Part shown: in pieces, positions 14,325 through 22,862 of the stretch | Position numbering within the stretch: the stretch's first letter is position 1 | How the letters are laid out: each line of letters opens with the position of its first letter | Virus record (IMG/VR): IMGVR_UViG_3300010885_029968 | Location: 1 to 24,261 of that record | Origin: a virus | Strand: one strand, 5' to 3' | DNA: 24,261 nt | The notes under the pieces: generated by a model | The model's database searches: none | What the model was told of the DNA's origin: nothing | Seen by the model: the letters and a program-made list of their open reading frames with translations, nothing else | Translations under genes and position numbers: made by a program

Positions 14325-15938
14325 ATGGCTAACAATGGGGCGGCGGCTTTGCTGGCATTGCTGGGCGGCGCTGTGGGCGGATACGCTCAGGGTCGCACGA
14401 TGCGGAATCAGGAGCAGACGGCGGCTGATCAGCAGGCGACACAGCGTAAAGATATGCTCGATGAGCGGGCGACACAACAGAAGAACCTGAAGGACGAGCG
14501 GAGGCGACAGGCGCTGGTGAATGCTCCGGCGTTCTGGACGGCGACGAAATACAATCCGAATAAGGTGGCGTTGCGACAGAAGTACATTCAGGAGAATGAA
14601 TTGTACGGGGCTAATATCGGCGTCCCTGATGAGATGTCGATGACGGCGGGACCGGATGGTCGGAAAATGTACGGGAAGCTGGGCGCCGACCAGACGGTCA
14701 ATTCGGATGGTGAGCGGATTTATCGCAATGGTACGGTATTGGATCCAAATGTTGATCCGGAAGATTCGCCAGAGGAAAAGGCAAAGCTCTCTCTGTTGAC
14801 TTTGCAAAAGAAAATTGCCGAAGGGAAGCTCAGAGACGATGTTGTAGACAGTGGCGATAAGCGGATGCAAGGGGTTGTCGGCTCTCCGATTTCGGTTCAG
14901 GCGGCGGTAGTAAAACAAGAGAACGAGATACGGGCTGCGGCTGGGTTACCGCCGATTGCGGTTCCGGGTGAGGCATCAGGAAAAGAAAATATCGTATCCT
15001 CTTTTTCATTGCAGGGGCCTGTCAATCCAAATAATCCTATTCCCTCGGTTTCTCGGCAACCTATTCTGGACTCAACAGGTAAGCCTACGGGCGGATTCAA
15101 TGTTTTGACTCCTGATCAATCGGGACAAACACCAGGAACCGCATCAAAGGTCTATCCGGTTTTTAATCCGCCTATTTCGCCTACCCTTGATACCAAGTAC
15201 AAGCAGGCGCAGATTAGGGAAACGGACGCGCAAGCGGCGCAGCGGGAGGCGGAAGCGAAGGCGCTACCAGCAAAGGCGGCGGCGGCATATCAAGAGGCTG
15301 TACGGAAGGGTAATATCGAGGCTCAAAAACTGATCATCGAAAACTACCGGGCTATTACCGAGAGGATCAAATTGGCGCAGGACGCAGGAGATAAGGAGGC
15401 GACGCGACAGTTACAGTTAGAGCTGGCGAAGGGGAACTGGGCGACGCAGGGGTATGTGGCAGGAATTAACGCGAAGGCGGCTGGTGATCGGCAGGGTTCG
15501 CAGGATGTTAACAGTGCGATGGCGGCATTGCAAAGGATTGTCGAGGCTGACACTAAGGATATAAAAGATATCGAGGGGTACGCCCCCTACTCGCAAGCAA
15601 CAATAACGCCGAGCAGATTTTTTTCAAATACGAACAATACCACGTATCCGATGGGGCCAGATGGGAAACCTTTGTCGGCAGGGCAGGTTGCAGGGTATGC
15701 CGCAAAACTGAAAGCGGCGCGGAAGTCTTTCAATAGCCGTACTCCCATGCGCGCTATGGCGAAATACCGGGCGGGAATGCCTCTTAGTCCGGATGAAGTG
15801 AAGGCGCTGCCAGAGTTTATGCGTAAGAACTTAGTCTCGAATTCGCCCACACCAGCACCGGGCGGTGGTGTGGGCAGTGGCAACACCAAAGGGCTAAAAG
15901 GCAATATAGACGGTGTTGGTTACGAGTTTGTAAATTAG
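14325..15938 (+). CDS. Internal virion / ejection-type protein 2
   Basis: A 537-residue protein. An N-terminal hydrophobic, glycine-rich stretch (GAAALLALLGGAVGGYAQG, residues 4-22) is followed by a highly charged coiled coil (about 27-66). A middle part has many Pro and Asn, a second Ala/Glu/Gln-rich helical stretch lies about residues 285-400, and a flexible Gly-rich tail ends the protein. This layout fits ejection proteins that cross the cell envelope with the DNA. It starts three bases after the preceding stop. From about 14950 to 15680 the codons turn AT-richer than in neighbouring genes. The stop TAG forms the first unit of a tetranucleotide repeat. Family unrecognised. Confidence 0.55.
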   Translation: MANNGAAALLALLGGAVGGYAQGRTMRNQEQTAADQQATQRKDMLDERATQQKNLKDERRRQALVNAPAFWTATKYNPNKVALRQKYIQENELYGANIGVPDEMSMTAGPDGRKMYGKLGADQTVNSDGERIYRNGTVLDPNVDPEDSPEEKAKLSLLTLQKKIAEGKLRDDVVDSGDKRMQGVVGSPISVQAAVVKQENEIRAAAGLPPIAVPGEASGKENIVSSFSLQGPVNPNNPIPSVSRQPILDSTGKPTGGFNVLTPDQSGQTPGTASKVYPVFNPPISPTLDTKYKQAQIRETDAQAAQREAEAKALPAKAAAAYQEAVRKGNIEAQKLIIENYRAITERIKLAQDAGDKEATRQLQLELAKGNWATQGYVAGINAKAAGDRQGSQDVNSAMAALQRIVEADTKDIKDIEGYAPYSQATITPSRFFSNTNNTTYPMGPDGKPLSAGQVAGYAAKLKAARKSFNSRTPMRAMAKYRAGMPLSPDEVKALPEFMRKNLVSNSPTPAPGGGVGSGNTKGLKGNIDGVGYEFVN

Positions 15939-15963
15939 ATAGATAGATAGATAGGTAGATAGA
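15936..15963 (+). repeat. Tetranucleotide TAGA repeat
   Basis: About seven units of TAGA, with one TAGG variant, starting at the stop codon of the ejection-type gene and ending two bases before the terminator stem. It lies outside the coding frames, so length change would alter only spacing. Confidence 0.85.
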
Positions 15964-15964
15964 A

Positions 15965-15988
15965 AGACGCTTGAGGGCGTCTTTTTTT
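15965..15988 (+). terminator. Short terminator before the giant gene
   Basis: GACGC, loop TTGAGG, GCGTC, then seven T. The five-base-pair stem, extended by flanking A-T pairs, is compact but well formed. The TTG in its loop is an in-frame but implausible upstream start for the giant gene. Confidence 0.75.
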
Positions 15989-16003
15989 ATTTGGAGTTAT
16001 CCT

Positions 16004-19000
16004 ATGCCAGATGTAGATATCACACTGAAAAACGGGCGCAAAGTTCGTGTGGCGTTCGACAAGGCGCCGTCCGAGGAAACCATTGCGAAGGTGGCTCGGA
16101 TTGCGGAAGCGCGGGGTGCGGGGTCTGCGCCTTCGCGCAAAGATAATTCCAATTTGCCGGGTGGTACGCTGACTCTGGATAATTTGACGGCGCCGTCGTC
16201 TGAGACTCCTCTGGGTAATATGGCGCCGCCGATGGTCTCGGGCGCGGCGCCGCCGATGATGCCGACGATGGCGCTTCTTTCGGGCAATCCTGCGGAGATG
16301 CAGGGGGCGGGGTCTGCGGCTCCGGCTCCTCGCGCTATAACGCCACGCTTTGTCAGTCCGGTTCCGAAGTTCCGGATGCCGGTACGCGATACGAGCATGG
16401 ATGCATTCACGGCGGCGACGGGGCTGTCTCCTGAGATGCTGAATCAGATCGCCTACACTCCGGGCATGGAGGGGCTGTACGGTGGCACGACGGCTCCTGA
16501 TTTCAGCAATGAGCAGAAGGCGGCGGCGGGCGCGAATGCGGGGATGTCGGCGTTGCCCACGGCGGCGATGATGGCGACGACGATGGCGGCGAATCGGTTG
16601 GCGCAGACGGCGACGAATCCCTATATCAAGGGCCTCGGAATCCTGACAGGACTCGGTCTGGGCATGGGGGCGGCGGCGGGTGTGGATGTGGCGCAGAACG
16701 CGGCGCTACAGGGAGTACTGGGGGATACGGCGTACAAGGGGCTGGAAAGCAAGCTACAGGGCTACGAAACGAACTACCCCGTCGAATCGGCTATCGGGCG
16801 TAACCTTCCGTTTGCGGTGGTTGGTAAACCGGGCTTTTCTTTCACGCGGCAAGGACTACTACAGGCGGGAATGGGCGCGGCATCGAACGCGGGGATCGAT
16901 GTCGCTTCGCAGGTGGTGAGGAATGTGGGGGGTGGTCGTCCGGCGTTCGGACTGGATTATAACCGTCTGGGTGAGGCGGCCGGGGTTGGTGCGCTGTTTA
17001 GCGGCGGTCATACGGCTGTCGGGCAGGCGATGGAGAATGGTATCAATCGTGCGCTGACGCCATTTACGAATCGCATGGCGACGGCGCTGAACCAGAGGGC
17101 GGCGAATCGGTTCCGGGCGGCGGCGGGTGCGGATATCAGCGCGGCTGAGATGCTACCGGGGGTGGATGCGAACACGGCGCTGACGGATTATGCCGGGTAC
17201 AAACCGGGCGATACGCGCTATGACGGCGCGGGGAAACCGGTGCAGGTGGTCGAGGTGTTGCCCGACGGTCGTCTGCGGGTGCGGTCTGGAAACGGGAACA
17301 TGACTCCGGTGGTGACGCCGGATGTGTTCGAGGCTCAGACTAAGGCGGGGCGGCCGGATGCGGGACCGGATGCGCCGTACTCAAGGATCGGAATCAACAA
17401 CTGGCAGGCGTTGCGCGATTCGATGATATCGGAGTTTGGCTATACGCGAGACAAGGCGAACGCGGTGGCGGCCGAGTACGAATCGATAGCGCGGAGCTGG
17501 GCGCAGCGCAATGGGAAACCTGTCGAAGATTGGTATAAGCAACACGTTGCCGGAATCACGAACGGCGGCGAAATTATGGCGCAGGTGCAACTGGATGAGG
17601 CGAATCAGCAGTCTCTGCTGAAGGGCGGCAATCCGCTGACGGCTCAGGCGACGGACTTGAAAGGGTCGGCGACGGCGGTTCCTACGGCGGATTCTCCGGC
17701 GCGTCATGTTATTTCTGCGCTGGTGGCGCCGGATGTTTCGACGGCATTGCATGAGCTGGGGCATATCTTCAGGAAACAGGTCGGGGCGGAGAATCCCAAC
17801 GATATCGCCATGCTCCGGAAATGGGCGGGGGTTCGGCCGGGCGACGAATGGAATGTAGACCACGAAGAAAAGTTCGCGGTTTCGTTTGAGCATTGGCTCA
17901 AGACCGGTGAGGCGCCGAATGGTTCGCTTCGTCGGGTGTTCGGGAAGTTCCGGGATTGGCTGGGGTCGATTTACACACGTTTCGTGGGCGGTAAGGCGGT
18001 GGATACGCTGGGGGCGACGCCATTCAATCCTGAGGTGGTGGATATGCTGAAGCGCTACCACGCGGATATCTCGGACATGACGGGAGAAACTGCGGCGGCG
18101 GCTCCAGCGGCTCCGTCCGTCTCTCCGGGGCGGGTTCGGGGGAATAATGCCGCGCAGACTCAGGCGCAGACTCAGGCGGCTCCGTCTACGGTTCTTCGTC
18201 CGGTGATGCAGGATGGAAAACTTGTCGGTAATGAGGCGGGGCAGACGGCGAATATCGGGTCTGGGTTGATCGTCGATATTGCGAATGAGGGCGGGACGGC
18301 GAGGAAGTACCGGATTTCTACGTCCGGTCTGATCGAGGGTCGGACGGACGGGGCGCGAACGGCGACGGGCGTCGAGATTCGGGCGGGTGGCGGACCGCGG
18401 GCGCGATTGTCGGGATATGTGGTGGAGACGCCACAGGGTCTGCACTTCGTGGAATCTCTGGGTGATGGCGCGGCGGCGCAACCATCGGGTCAGACGATTC
18501 TTCCGGGGGCGACGACGACGACGGAGGCTCTGGCTCCTCTGGTACGGACTCCAGTGAATGCGGAGAATATCAAGAGCGGGTCGGCGGCCGAGGTTTCTTT
18601 GCCGGGGTCAAACGAAAAAATCGGGGTGCGGTATGCAATCGTTGAACTGGGCGATTTGATCCCCTCTCATACCGATACATTCGCTCCTAATCCGTTGTAC
18701 GATGCCGAGATGCAACCACGCGACCGGACGCGCATGGCAAGTTCCGACCAGGTCAACGATATCGTCGGAAAATTCAATCCGGCGCTGTTGATGGATTCCC
18801 CCTCGACGGCGGAAGGGGCGCCGATTGTCGGTCCCGATTTGCAGGTGGAATCGGGTAACGGGCGAACGCTGGCAATACGAAAGGTTTACGCAGAAGGCGG
18901 CGCCAGAGCGGACGCATACCGGACGGCGGCCACGGAGAAGGCGGCGGCGCTGGGAGTTAATCCAGACGATATCGCTGGCATGAAGAATCCGGTGCTGGTG

Positions 19001-22000
19001 CGGGTGCGGGAGACGGAAACGACGGACCGGGCGGGGCTGGCGGAACGGATGGGTAAATCCCCTATCGCGGCGCTGTCTCCTATCGAACAGGCGGCGGCGG
19101 ATGCGCGGGTGATCCAGGGTAATGGCTTGCTGTCGCGGTTCGTCCCTACTGAATCCGGCCGCATTTACTCTCCGGCGAATCTGCCGTTTATCCGGGAGTT
19201 CATGGGCAAGATTCCGGCGAACGAGCGCACGACGCTGATGCGGGCGGATGGGACGCTGTCGGATGCGGGAGAGGCGCGTCTGCGGGCGGCGATATTGTCT
19301 GCGGCATACGATGATCCGGCGTTCATCGAGCGCATGACGGATTCCGATCAATTGCGGAATCTGCGTAAGGCGATCATCGAGACGGCGCCGAAGTTGGCGC
19401 TGATCCGCGAGGGTATCAGCAAGGGTCGGCTGCACGATGTGGATATCTCGTCGGATATCTCGGCGGCGGTAGACCGTGCGCTGGCGTTGTCGAAGCAGGA
19501 GGGTTCGCTTCGGGACAATATCGCGCAGGATTTGGCGCAGCAGTCGCTGGATGGCGGCCTGTCGGATGAGGCGCGGGCTATTCTGGCTATTCTGGGCGAT
19601 GCAAATCGGGGCGGGGCGCGTCTGCGGGAACTGGTGGCGGCGTATTCGGACATGGTGGCGAGGGCGGGGAATCCGGCGCAGGAATCGATGGGCGGGAAGT
19701 CGTCGCCGCCGGACAAGATGGAATTGGTGCGGAAGGCGATATCGTCCGCGATGGGCGAAGAGGAACCGGCGCAGACCGGACCGGATTTGTTCGGGGATAT
19801 GGCGGCTCCAGCGGCTCCAGCGGCGAAAGAAGCTCCAGCGGCTTCTGCGTCTCCAGCGGCTCCTGTGGCTCCAGCGGCGAAGGAGGCGCCCACGACGGCG
19901 GCTCTGGCAATGGAGATGGTACAGCGGCATGGGGTGAAACCTACCGAGCAGAATCTGGCGCTGGCGGAAAACGCGGTGAAGATGGCGCAACAGCGGGGTA
20001 AGGACGGGTTGGACCAGGTCGATCAGTACGTGCTGACCAGTTATGATGCGGCGTCTGGGAATGCGACGATCACTTCGCCCAGAGCGGATAAGCAGGGAAA
20101 CTTTGCGTCTTATGAGGTCAACGTTCGGACGGGCGCGTCGTCTGATCCTGACTCGCTGTACCGGTTGAACGGGAGTACAGAGCAGGGGCAGAAATTTGAC
20201 GGAATCAATGTGTCGCTGGCGAAGGCGGGAATCAACGAGACGGTCGCCAGTAAGCATACGATGATAGCGCGAGAGCTGGCGCGTCGTGCGGGTTACGCTG
20301 TACCGGAAATGGGCAATGATGTCCTGAAGGCGGACACGCTATTTCAGAATCAGCAAGCAAGGCAGGAATCTTACTATAAAGAGGCTATGCGTCTGGATCA
20401 GATCGGCTATACGGACTCTTATGGGTATAAGCGAGGTCCGACTTGGACAAAAACTGACGTTTTGGACATGATTGACGCTAAGACGGGGAAACTTCGTCCG
20501 TTTACAGCACTGATCGGAGACAGAACTAAGATTGGTTATTATGAACCGATTGGCGGGAAAAATTCTCCGCTTTACAATAAGGTTCTCCTGTACGGCGGTC
20601 CCGGCTATGGCATGAAGCGAAATTGGACAGATCCCAATGACAACACTCTGTCAAGGGCAATATGGGCTGTGAACGCGGGACGAGCGACCAGAATCCACAA
20701 TTCAATGGCCGGACATAATGAGGTAAACGCACTGATTGTGGTAGGGTCACCAGAACAGGCGACCAGCAATCAAGAGTTTTACCGTGTATACGGTATGGAG
20801 CTGGATATTGCGCTCAAGTATGGATTGAATGGCGTAAGACCAAAAATATTAGAGGTTAACAAAGCAGTAAAAAAGATAGCCGAGGGGTTAGGTATAACTA
20901 AAATTGATACTTGGGATGATTACGTCAAATCTGCGCCATCTCTGTCATTTGAAGACAGATCCGCATTTATAAAGGCTCTGGGAGCGCCTACATTATCCAA
21001 AACGCTAAATATCCCATCCATACATCAAGTCTTAGATGGTTTTATTGATCATCATGACGCTAAAGTCGGAGACATTGTAGCTGCTGGAGTTTTGCGAAAA
21101 TTCGGACTTCCGCCAACTGAAACCAGAAAACAGACCTACGTTCCCATTCCGAATCTGAACGTTCATGTTTCCTATCCTTATGCTCTGCCAGGAGTATTAA
21201 CAGGGAGCGTCAATAAAGGGGTTTCAGCGCACGATGTTTTTTCCAGATGGCTGATCAATGCTGTAGCCAAGGCGAATCAGAGATCAGTGGAAATGATACA
21301 TCCGACGACGGGGCCATTGACTCCTGCGGAAGAGCAAAGGATAATACAATCGTTATTCCAGGGAGGTGAAAATTATGACGGACGAAGAAATGGATCAACT
21401 GGTAAAGACGGCTTTTCAGGAAGCGAAGGAGTTCGACCAGAGAATGAACCAGGACAAGAAACTGGTGGAGGATTTCTACGGACCGGGATCCTACCCGCAG
21501 TGGCAGGAAGATATCAAGGCAATGAAGTTACCGCCAAGCGAGGACGGCAAATTGCCGGAGGGCGCGATCAAGGCGCAGGGGCTGGGGGGTTAGATACCAG
21601 CAATCTATTCCAGACGGTTCAAGGCGCTCCGAATGGGGCGCCTTCTCGTTTTAAACGAGCGACGGATTTGACGGTGGATGTGGTGACGCGTGCGCCCAGA
21701 GCGTTGCAGGGGTCGGCGGATATCTCGGCTCCGGGGCGTCAGGGAATCATTCTGACAATTGCTCATCCGGGGCTGGCGACGAAGGCGTTCAAGGAACAGA
21801 TTCGGAACTTCAGGGATGTGAACTACGACCAGTGGGCGATGGATATGGACCAACGTCCAAACGCGCATCTGTACGACGAGTATTTGAAACTTTCGTACAA
21901 TCAGGAGCATGGCGAAGAAACGTTCTCGTCCAAGCTGGTCGAGCGCTTACCCTGGGTCAAGGGTTCTGAACAGGCGTATATTACCTATCTCGACCAGATT

Positions 22001-22840
22001 CGGGCGGATGTGTTCGACAAGTGGGCGGTGGCGCTGGGCGTTCCAGAAGGCGGGATGCCGGACGAGAAACAAGCGAAGTCTCTGAAGAATGCGGGGCGTT
22101 TTATTATGGACGCTTCCGGTAAAGGCGAGCTTCCAGCGGCAATTGAGGGCAGCAAGAAATTGTTGACGCTGGCGTTCTATTCCCCCAGTTTCGCGGCGTC
22201 CAGAATAGCTCTTCTGAATCCAATGCGGTATGCGAAGCTGTGGGCGGAGGATCCTGCGGCGGCGAAGCTGGTGACGGCGGCGATGGGCAAATTTGTCGGG
22301 GCGACGGCGGGAACGCTGGCGCTGGCTCAGGCGGCCGGTTTTCAGGTGGACACAGACTCCGAATCGCCCGACTTCCTGAAAATCAAAACGGCGGACGGGA
22401 AGTTCCGCTACGATATCTCTGGCGGCCTGTCTCCTTACCTGCGGCTGGCGTTTCGATTGGTGCGGGCGACGTATGATCGGGCGCAGGGCAATCTGCCGGA
22501 ACGGGGCAAGGATGCGCTGTCTATCCTGGGGAGTTTCGTCAAGGGGAAACTGTCTCCGGGGGCGTCTTTGCCGGTGGAGTTCTACACGGGCAAAACGGGC
22601 GGGGGGAAAGATTTTGATGTGACAAATGCGGTACTCTCGCGGGCGCTGCCGCTACCTTTCTCCGGGATGTACGAGGCTCTGTCGGGTGAGGGGCTGATGG
22701 GCGGGTTGCAACAGTTACCGGATGTCGTAGGAATTGGAACCAGTTATCGGCCGGACGGTGGCGGAGGGAGGTCTGGCAAGGGTGGCGGGTTGCCATCGCT
22801 CCCGAAACTGCCGGAGCTGCCACAATTACCGAAGTTATAG
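16004..22840 (+). CDS. Giant polyvalent protein: zincin, DdrB-like ParB and polyvalent domains
   Basis: A 2278-residue protein starting at ATG 16004, with GGAG seven bases upstream. In order: a small N-terminal domain (DVDITLKNGRKVRVAF), a Pro/Ala-rich linker, a hydrophobic glycine-rich stretch near residues 178-235, and a zinc-protease motif HELGH (583-587) with acidic HEEKFAVSFE from 620 as probable third-ligand region. Next is a DdrB-like ParB domain (about 870-1200; DLIPSHTDTF, APIVGPD, SGNGRTLA from 950), then Ala/Pro linkers (near 1266-1300) and an AT-rich-encoded segment (about 1443-1790) resembling large polyvalent-protein domains. An odd Gly-rich linker (1787-1865) comes from an overlapped frame, and a C-terminal module from about 1880 opens with SADISAPGRQG. 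Such proteins are thought to be injected with phage DNA and counter host defences. Virion packing is inferred from position. Confidence 0.8.
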   Translation: MPDVDITLKNGRKVRVAFDKAPSEETIAKVARIAEARGAGSAPSRKDNSNLPGGTLTLDNLTAPSSETPLGNMAPPMVSGAAPPMMPTMALLSGNPAEMQGAGSAAPAPRAITPRFVSPVPKFRMPVRDTSMDAFTAATGLSPEMLNQIAYTPGMEGLYGGTTAPDFSNEQKAAAGANAGMSALPTAAMMATTMAANRLAQTATNPYIKGLGILTGLGLGMGAAAGVDVAQNAALQGVLGDTAYKGLESKLQGYETNYPVESAIGRNLPFAVVGKPGFSFTRQGLLQAGMGAASNAGIDVASQVVRNVGGGRPAFGLDYNRLGEAAGVGALFSGGHTAVGQAMENGINRALTPFTNRMATALNQRAANRFRAAAGADISAAEMLPGVDANTALTDYAGYKPGDTRYDGAGKPVQVVEVLPDGRLRVRSGNGNMTPVVTPDVFEAQTKAGRPDAGPDAPYSRIGINNWQALRDSMISEFGYTRDKANAVAAEYESIARSWAQRNGKPVEDWYKQHVAGITNGGEIMAQVQLDEANQQSLLKGGNPLTAQATDLKGSATAVPTADSPARHVISALVAPDVSTALHELGHIFRKQVGAENPNDIAMLRKWAGVRPGDEWNVDHEEKFAVSFEHWLKTGEAPNGSLRRVFGKFRDWLGSIYTRFVGGKAVDTLGATPFNPEVVDMLKRYHADISDMTGETAAAAPAAPSVSPGRVRGNNAAQTQAQTQAAPSTVLRPVMQDGKLVGNEAGQTANIGSGLIVDIANEGGTARKYRISTSGLIEGRTDGARTATGVEIRAGGGPRARLSGYVVETPQGLHFVESLGDGAAAQPSGQTILPGATTTTEALAPLVRTPVNAENIKSGSAAEVSLPGSNEKIGVRYAIVELGDLIPSHTDTFAPNPLYDAEMQPRDRTRMASSDQVNDIVGKFNPALLMDSPSTAEGAPIVGPDLQVESGNGRTLAIRKVYAEGGARADAYRTAATEKAAALGVNPDDIAGMKNPVLVRVRETETTDRAGLAERMGKSPIAALSPIEQAAADARVIQGNGLLSRFVPTESGRIYSPANLPFIREFMGKIPANERTTLMRADGTLSDAGEARLRAAILSAAYDDPAFIERMTDSDQLRNLRKAIIETAPKLALIREGISKGRLHDVDISSDISAAVDRALALSKQEGSLRDNIAQDLAQQSLDGGLSDEARAILAILGDANRGGARLRELVAAYSDMVARAGNPAQESMGGKSSPPDKMELVRKAISSAMGEEEPAQTGPDLFGDMAAPAAPAAKEAPAASASPAAPVAPAAKEAPTTAALAMEMVQRHGVKPTEQNLALAENAVKMAQQRGKDGLDQVDQYVLTSYDAASGNATITSPRADKQGNFASYEVNVRTGASSDPDSLYRLNGSTEQGQKFDGINVSLAKAGINETVASKHTMIARELARRAGYAVPEMGNDVLKADTLFQNQQARQESYYKEAMRLDQIGYTDSYGYKRGPTWTKTDVLDMIDAKTGKLRPFTALIGDRTKIGYYEPIGGKNSPLYNKVLLYGGPGYGMKRNWTDPNDNTLSRAIWAVNAGRATRIHNSMAGHNEVNALIVVGSPEQATSNQEFYRVYGMELDIALKYGLNGVRPKILEVNKAVKKIAEGLGITKIDTWDDYVKSAPSLSFEDRSAFIKALGAPTLSKTLNIPSIHQVLDGFIDHHDAKVGDIVAAGVLRKFGLPPTETRKQTYVPIPNLNVHVSYPYALPGVLTGSVNKGVSAHDVFSRWLINAVAKANQRSVEMIHPTTGPLTPAEEQRIIQSLFQGGENYDGRRNGSTGKDGFSGSEGVRPENEPGQETGGGFLRTGILPAVAGRYQGNEVTAKRGRQIAGGRDQGAGAGGLDTSNLFQTVQGAPNGAPSRFKRATDLTVDVVTRAPRALQGSADISAPGRQGIILTIAHPGLATKAFKEQIRNFRDVNYDQWAMDMDQRPNAHLYDEYLKLSYNQEHGEETFSSKLVERLPWVKGSEQAYITYLDQIRADVFDKWAVALGVPEGGMPDEKQAKSLKNAGRFIMDASGKGELPAAIEGSKKLLTLAFYSPSFAASRIALLNPMRYAKLWAEDPAAAKLVTAAMGKFVGATAGTLALAQAAGFQVDTDSESPDFLKIKTADGKFRYDISGGLSPYLRLAFRLVRATYDRAQGNLPERGKDALSILGSFVKGKLSPGASLPVEFYTGKTGGGKDFDVTNAVLSRALPLPFSGMYEALSGEGLMGGLQQLPDVVGIGTSYRPDGGGGRSGKGGGLPSLPKLPELPQLPKL
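21361..21369 (+). promoter_or_regulatory. Strong internal ribosome binding site
   Basis: GGGAGGTGA, close to the ideal anti-SD complement, lies five bases before ATG 21375 and inside the giant gene. It supports independent translation of the overlapping 72-residue ORF. Confidence 0.65.
21375..21593 (+). CDS. Overlapping 72-aa acidic protein inside the giant gene
   Basis: Reading +1 relative to the giant ORF gives 72 residues: MTDEEMDQLVKTAFQEAKEF, then a charged helix with NQDKKLVEDFYG, then YPQWQEDIKAMKLPPSEDGK and the end KAQGLGG. It has a compact, natural-looking composition. Third codon positions in this frame are mostly G or C, as in the rest of the phage, whereas the giant frame here uses many A- or T-ending codons and yields a Gly/Arg-rich, featureless linker. 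GGGAGGTGA precedes its ATG by five bases. The function is unknown. It may act with the giant protein or be the remnant of a gene once standing between two separate genes. Confidence 0.65.
   Translation: MTDEEMDQLVKTAFQEAKEFDQRMNQDKKLVEDFYGPGSYPQWQEDIKAMKLPPSEDGKLPEGAIKAQGLGG
21621..21654 (+). terminator. Terminator-like hairpin inside the giant gene
   Basis: AAGGCGCTCC pairs with GGGGCGCCTT over ten base pairs (one G-T) with loop GAAT, followed by CTCGTTTT. It lies 28 bases after the stop of the overlapping 72-aa ORF. A second inverted repeat, CTCGTTTTAAACGAG, follows directly (21645-21659). The T-run is short and interrupted, and the same bases encode a GAPNGAP linker, so it may be incidental. 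Confidence 0.35.
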
Positions 22841-22841
22841 C

Positions 22842-22859
22842 TCGCACACACTTGTGCGA
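22842..22859 (+). other. Short perfect stem-loop after the giant gene
   Basis: TCGCACA, loop CACT, TGTGCGA: a seven-base-pair perfect inverted repeat between the stop codon and the terminator. It may protect the 3' end or bind a protein. Confidence 0.45.
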
Positions 22860-22862
22860 AGG

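Noticed and set aside
13506-14918. Minus-strand open frame of 470 codons
   Set aside because: It spans three + strand genes with good ribosome sites. The composition is Arg/Leu-rich and unstructured, as expected of antisense in this codon style.
15971-16003. Upstream TTG start of the giant gene
   Set aside because: It lies in the loop of a terminator hairpin. ATG 16004 has GGAG at ideal spacing.
17381-18481. Minus-strand open frame of 366 codons
   Set aside because: It is Arg/Pro-rich and lies opposite the HELGH-containing part of the giant protein, which has convincing motifs.
19476-19937. Plus-strand open frame in another phase of the giant gene
   Set aside because: It is dominated by Arg and Trp with no ribosome site. 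Unlike the 21375 ORF, the third-position pattern favours the giant frame here.
18608-20257. Long minus-strand open frame (549 codons) inside the giant gene
   Set aside because: The product is extremely Arg/His/Gln-rich and lacks any domain. It is the antisense shadow of a GCG/CGG-rich gene with clear domains on the + strand.
21645-21659. CTCGTTTTAAACGAG inverted repeat as an operator or attachment core
   Set aside because: It occurs once as far as I can see, is short, lies in coding sequence, and no integrase is present.
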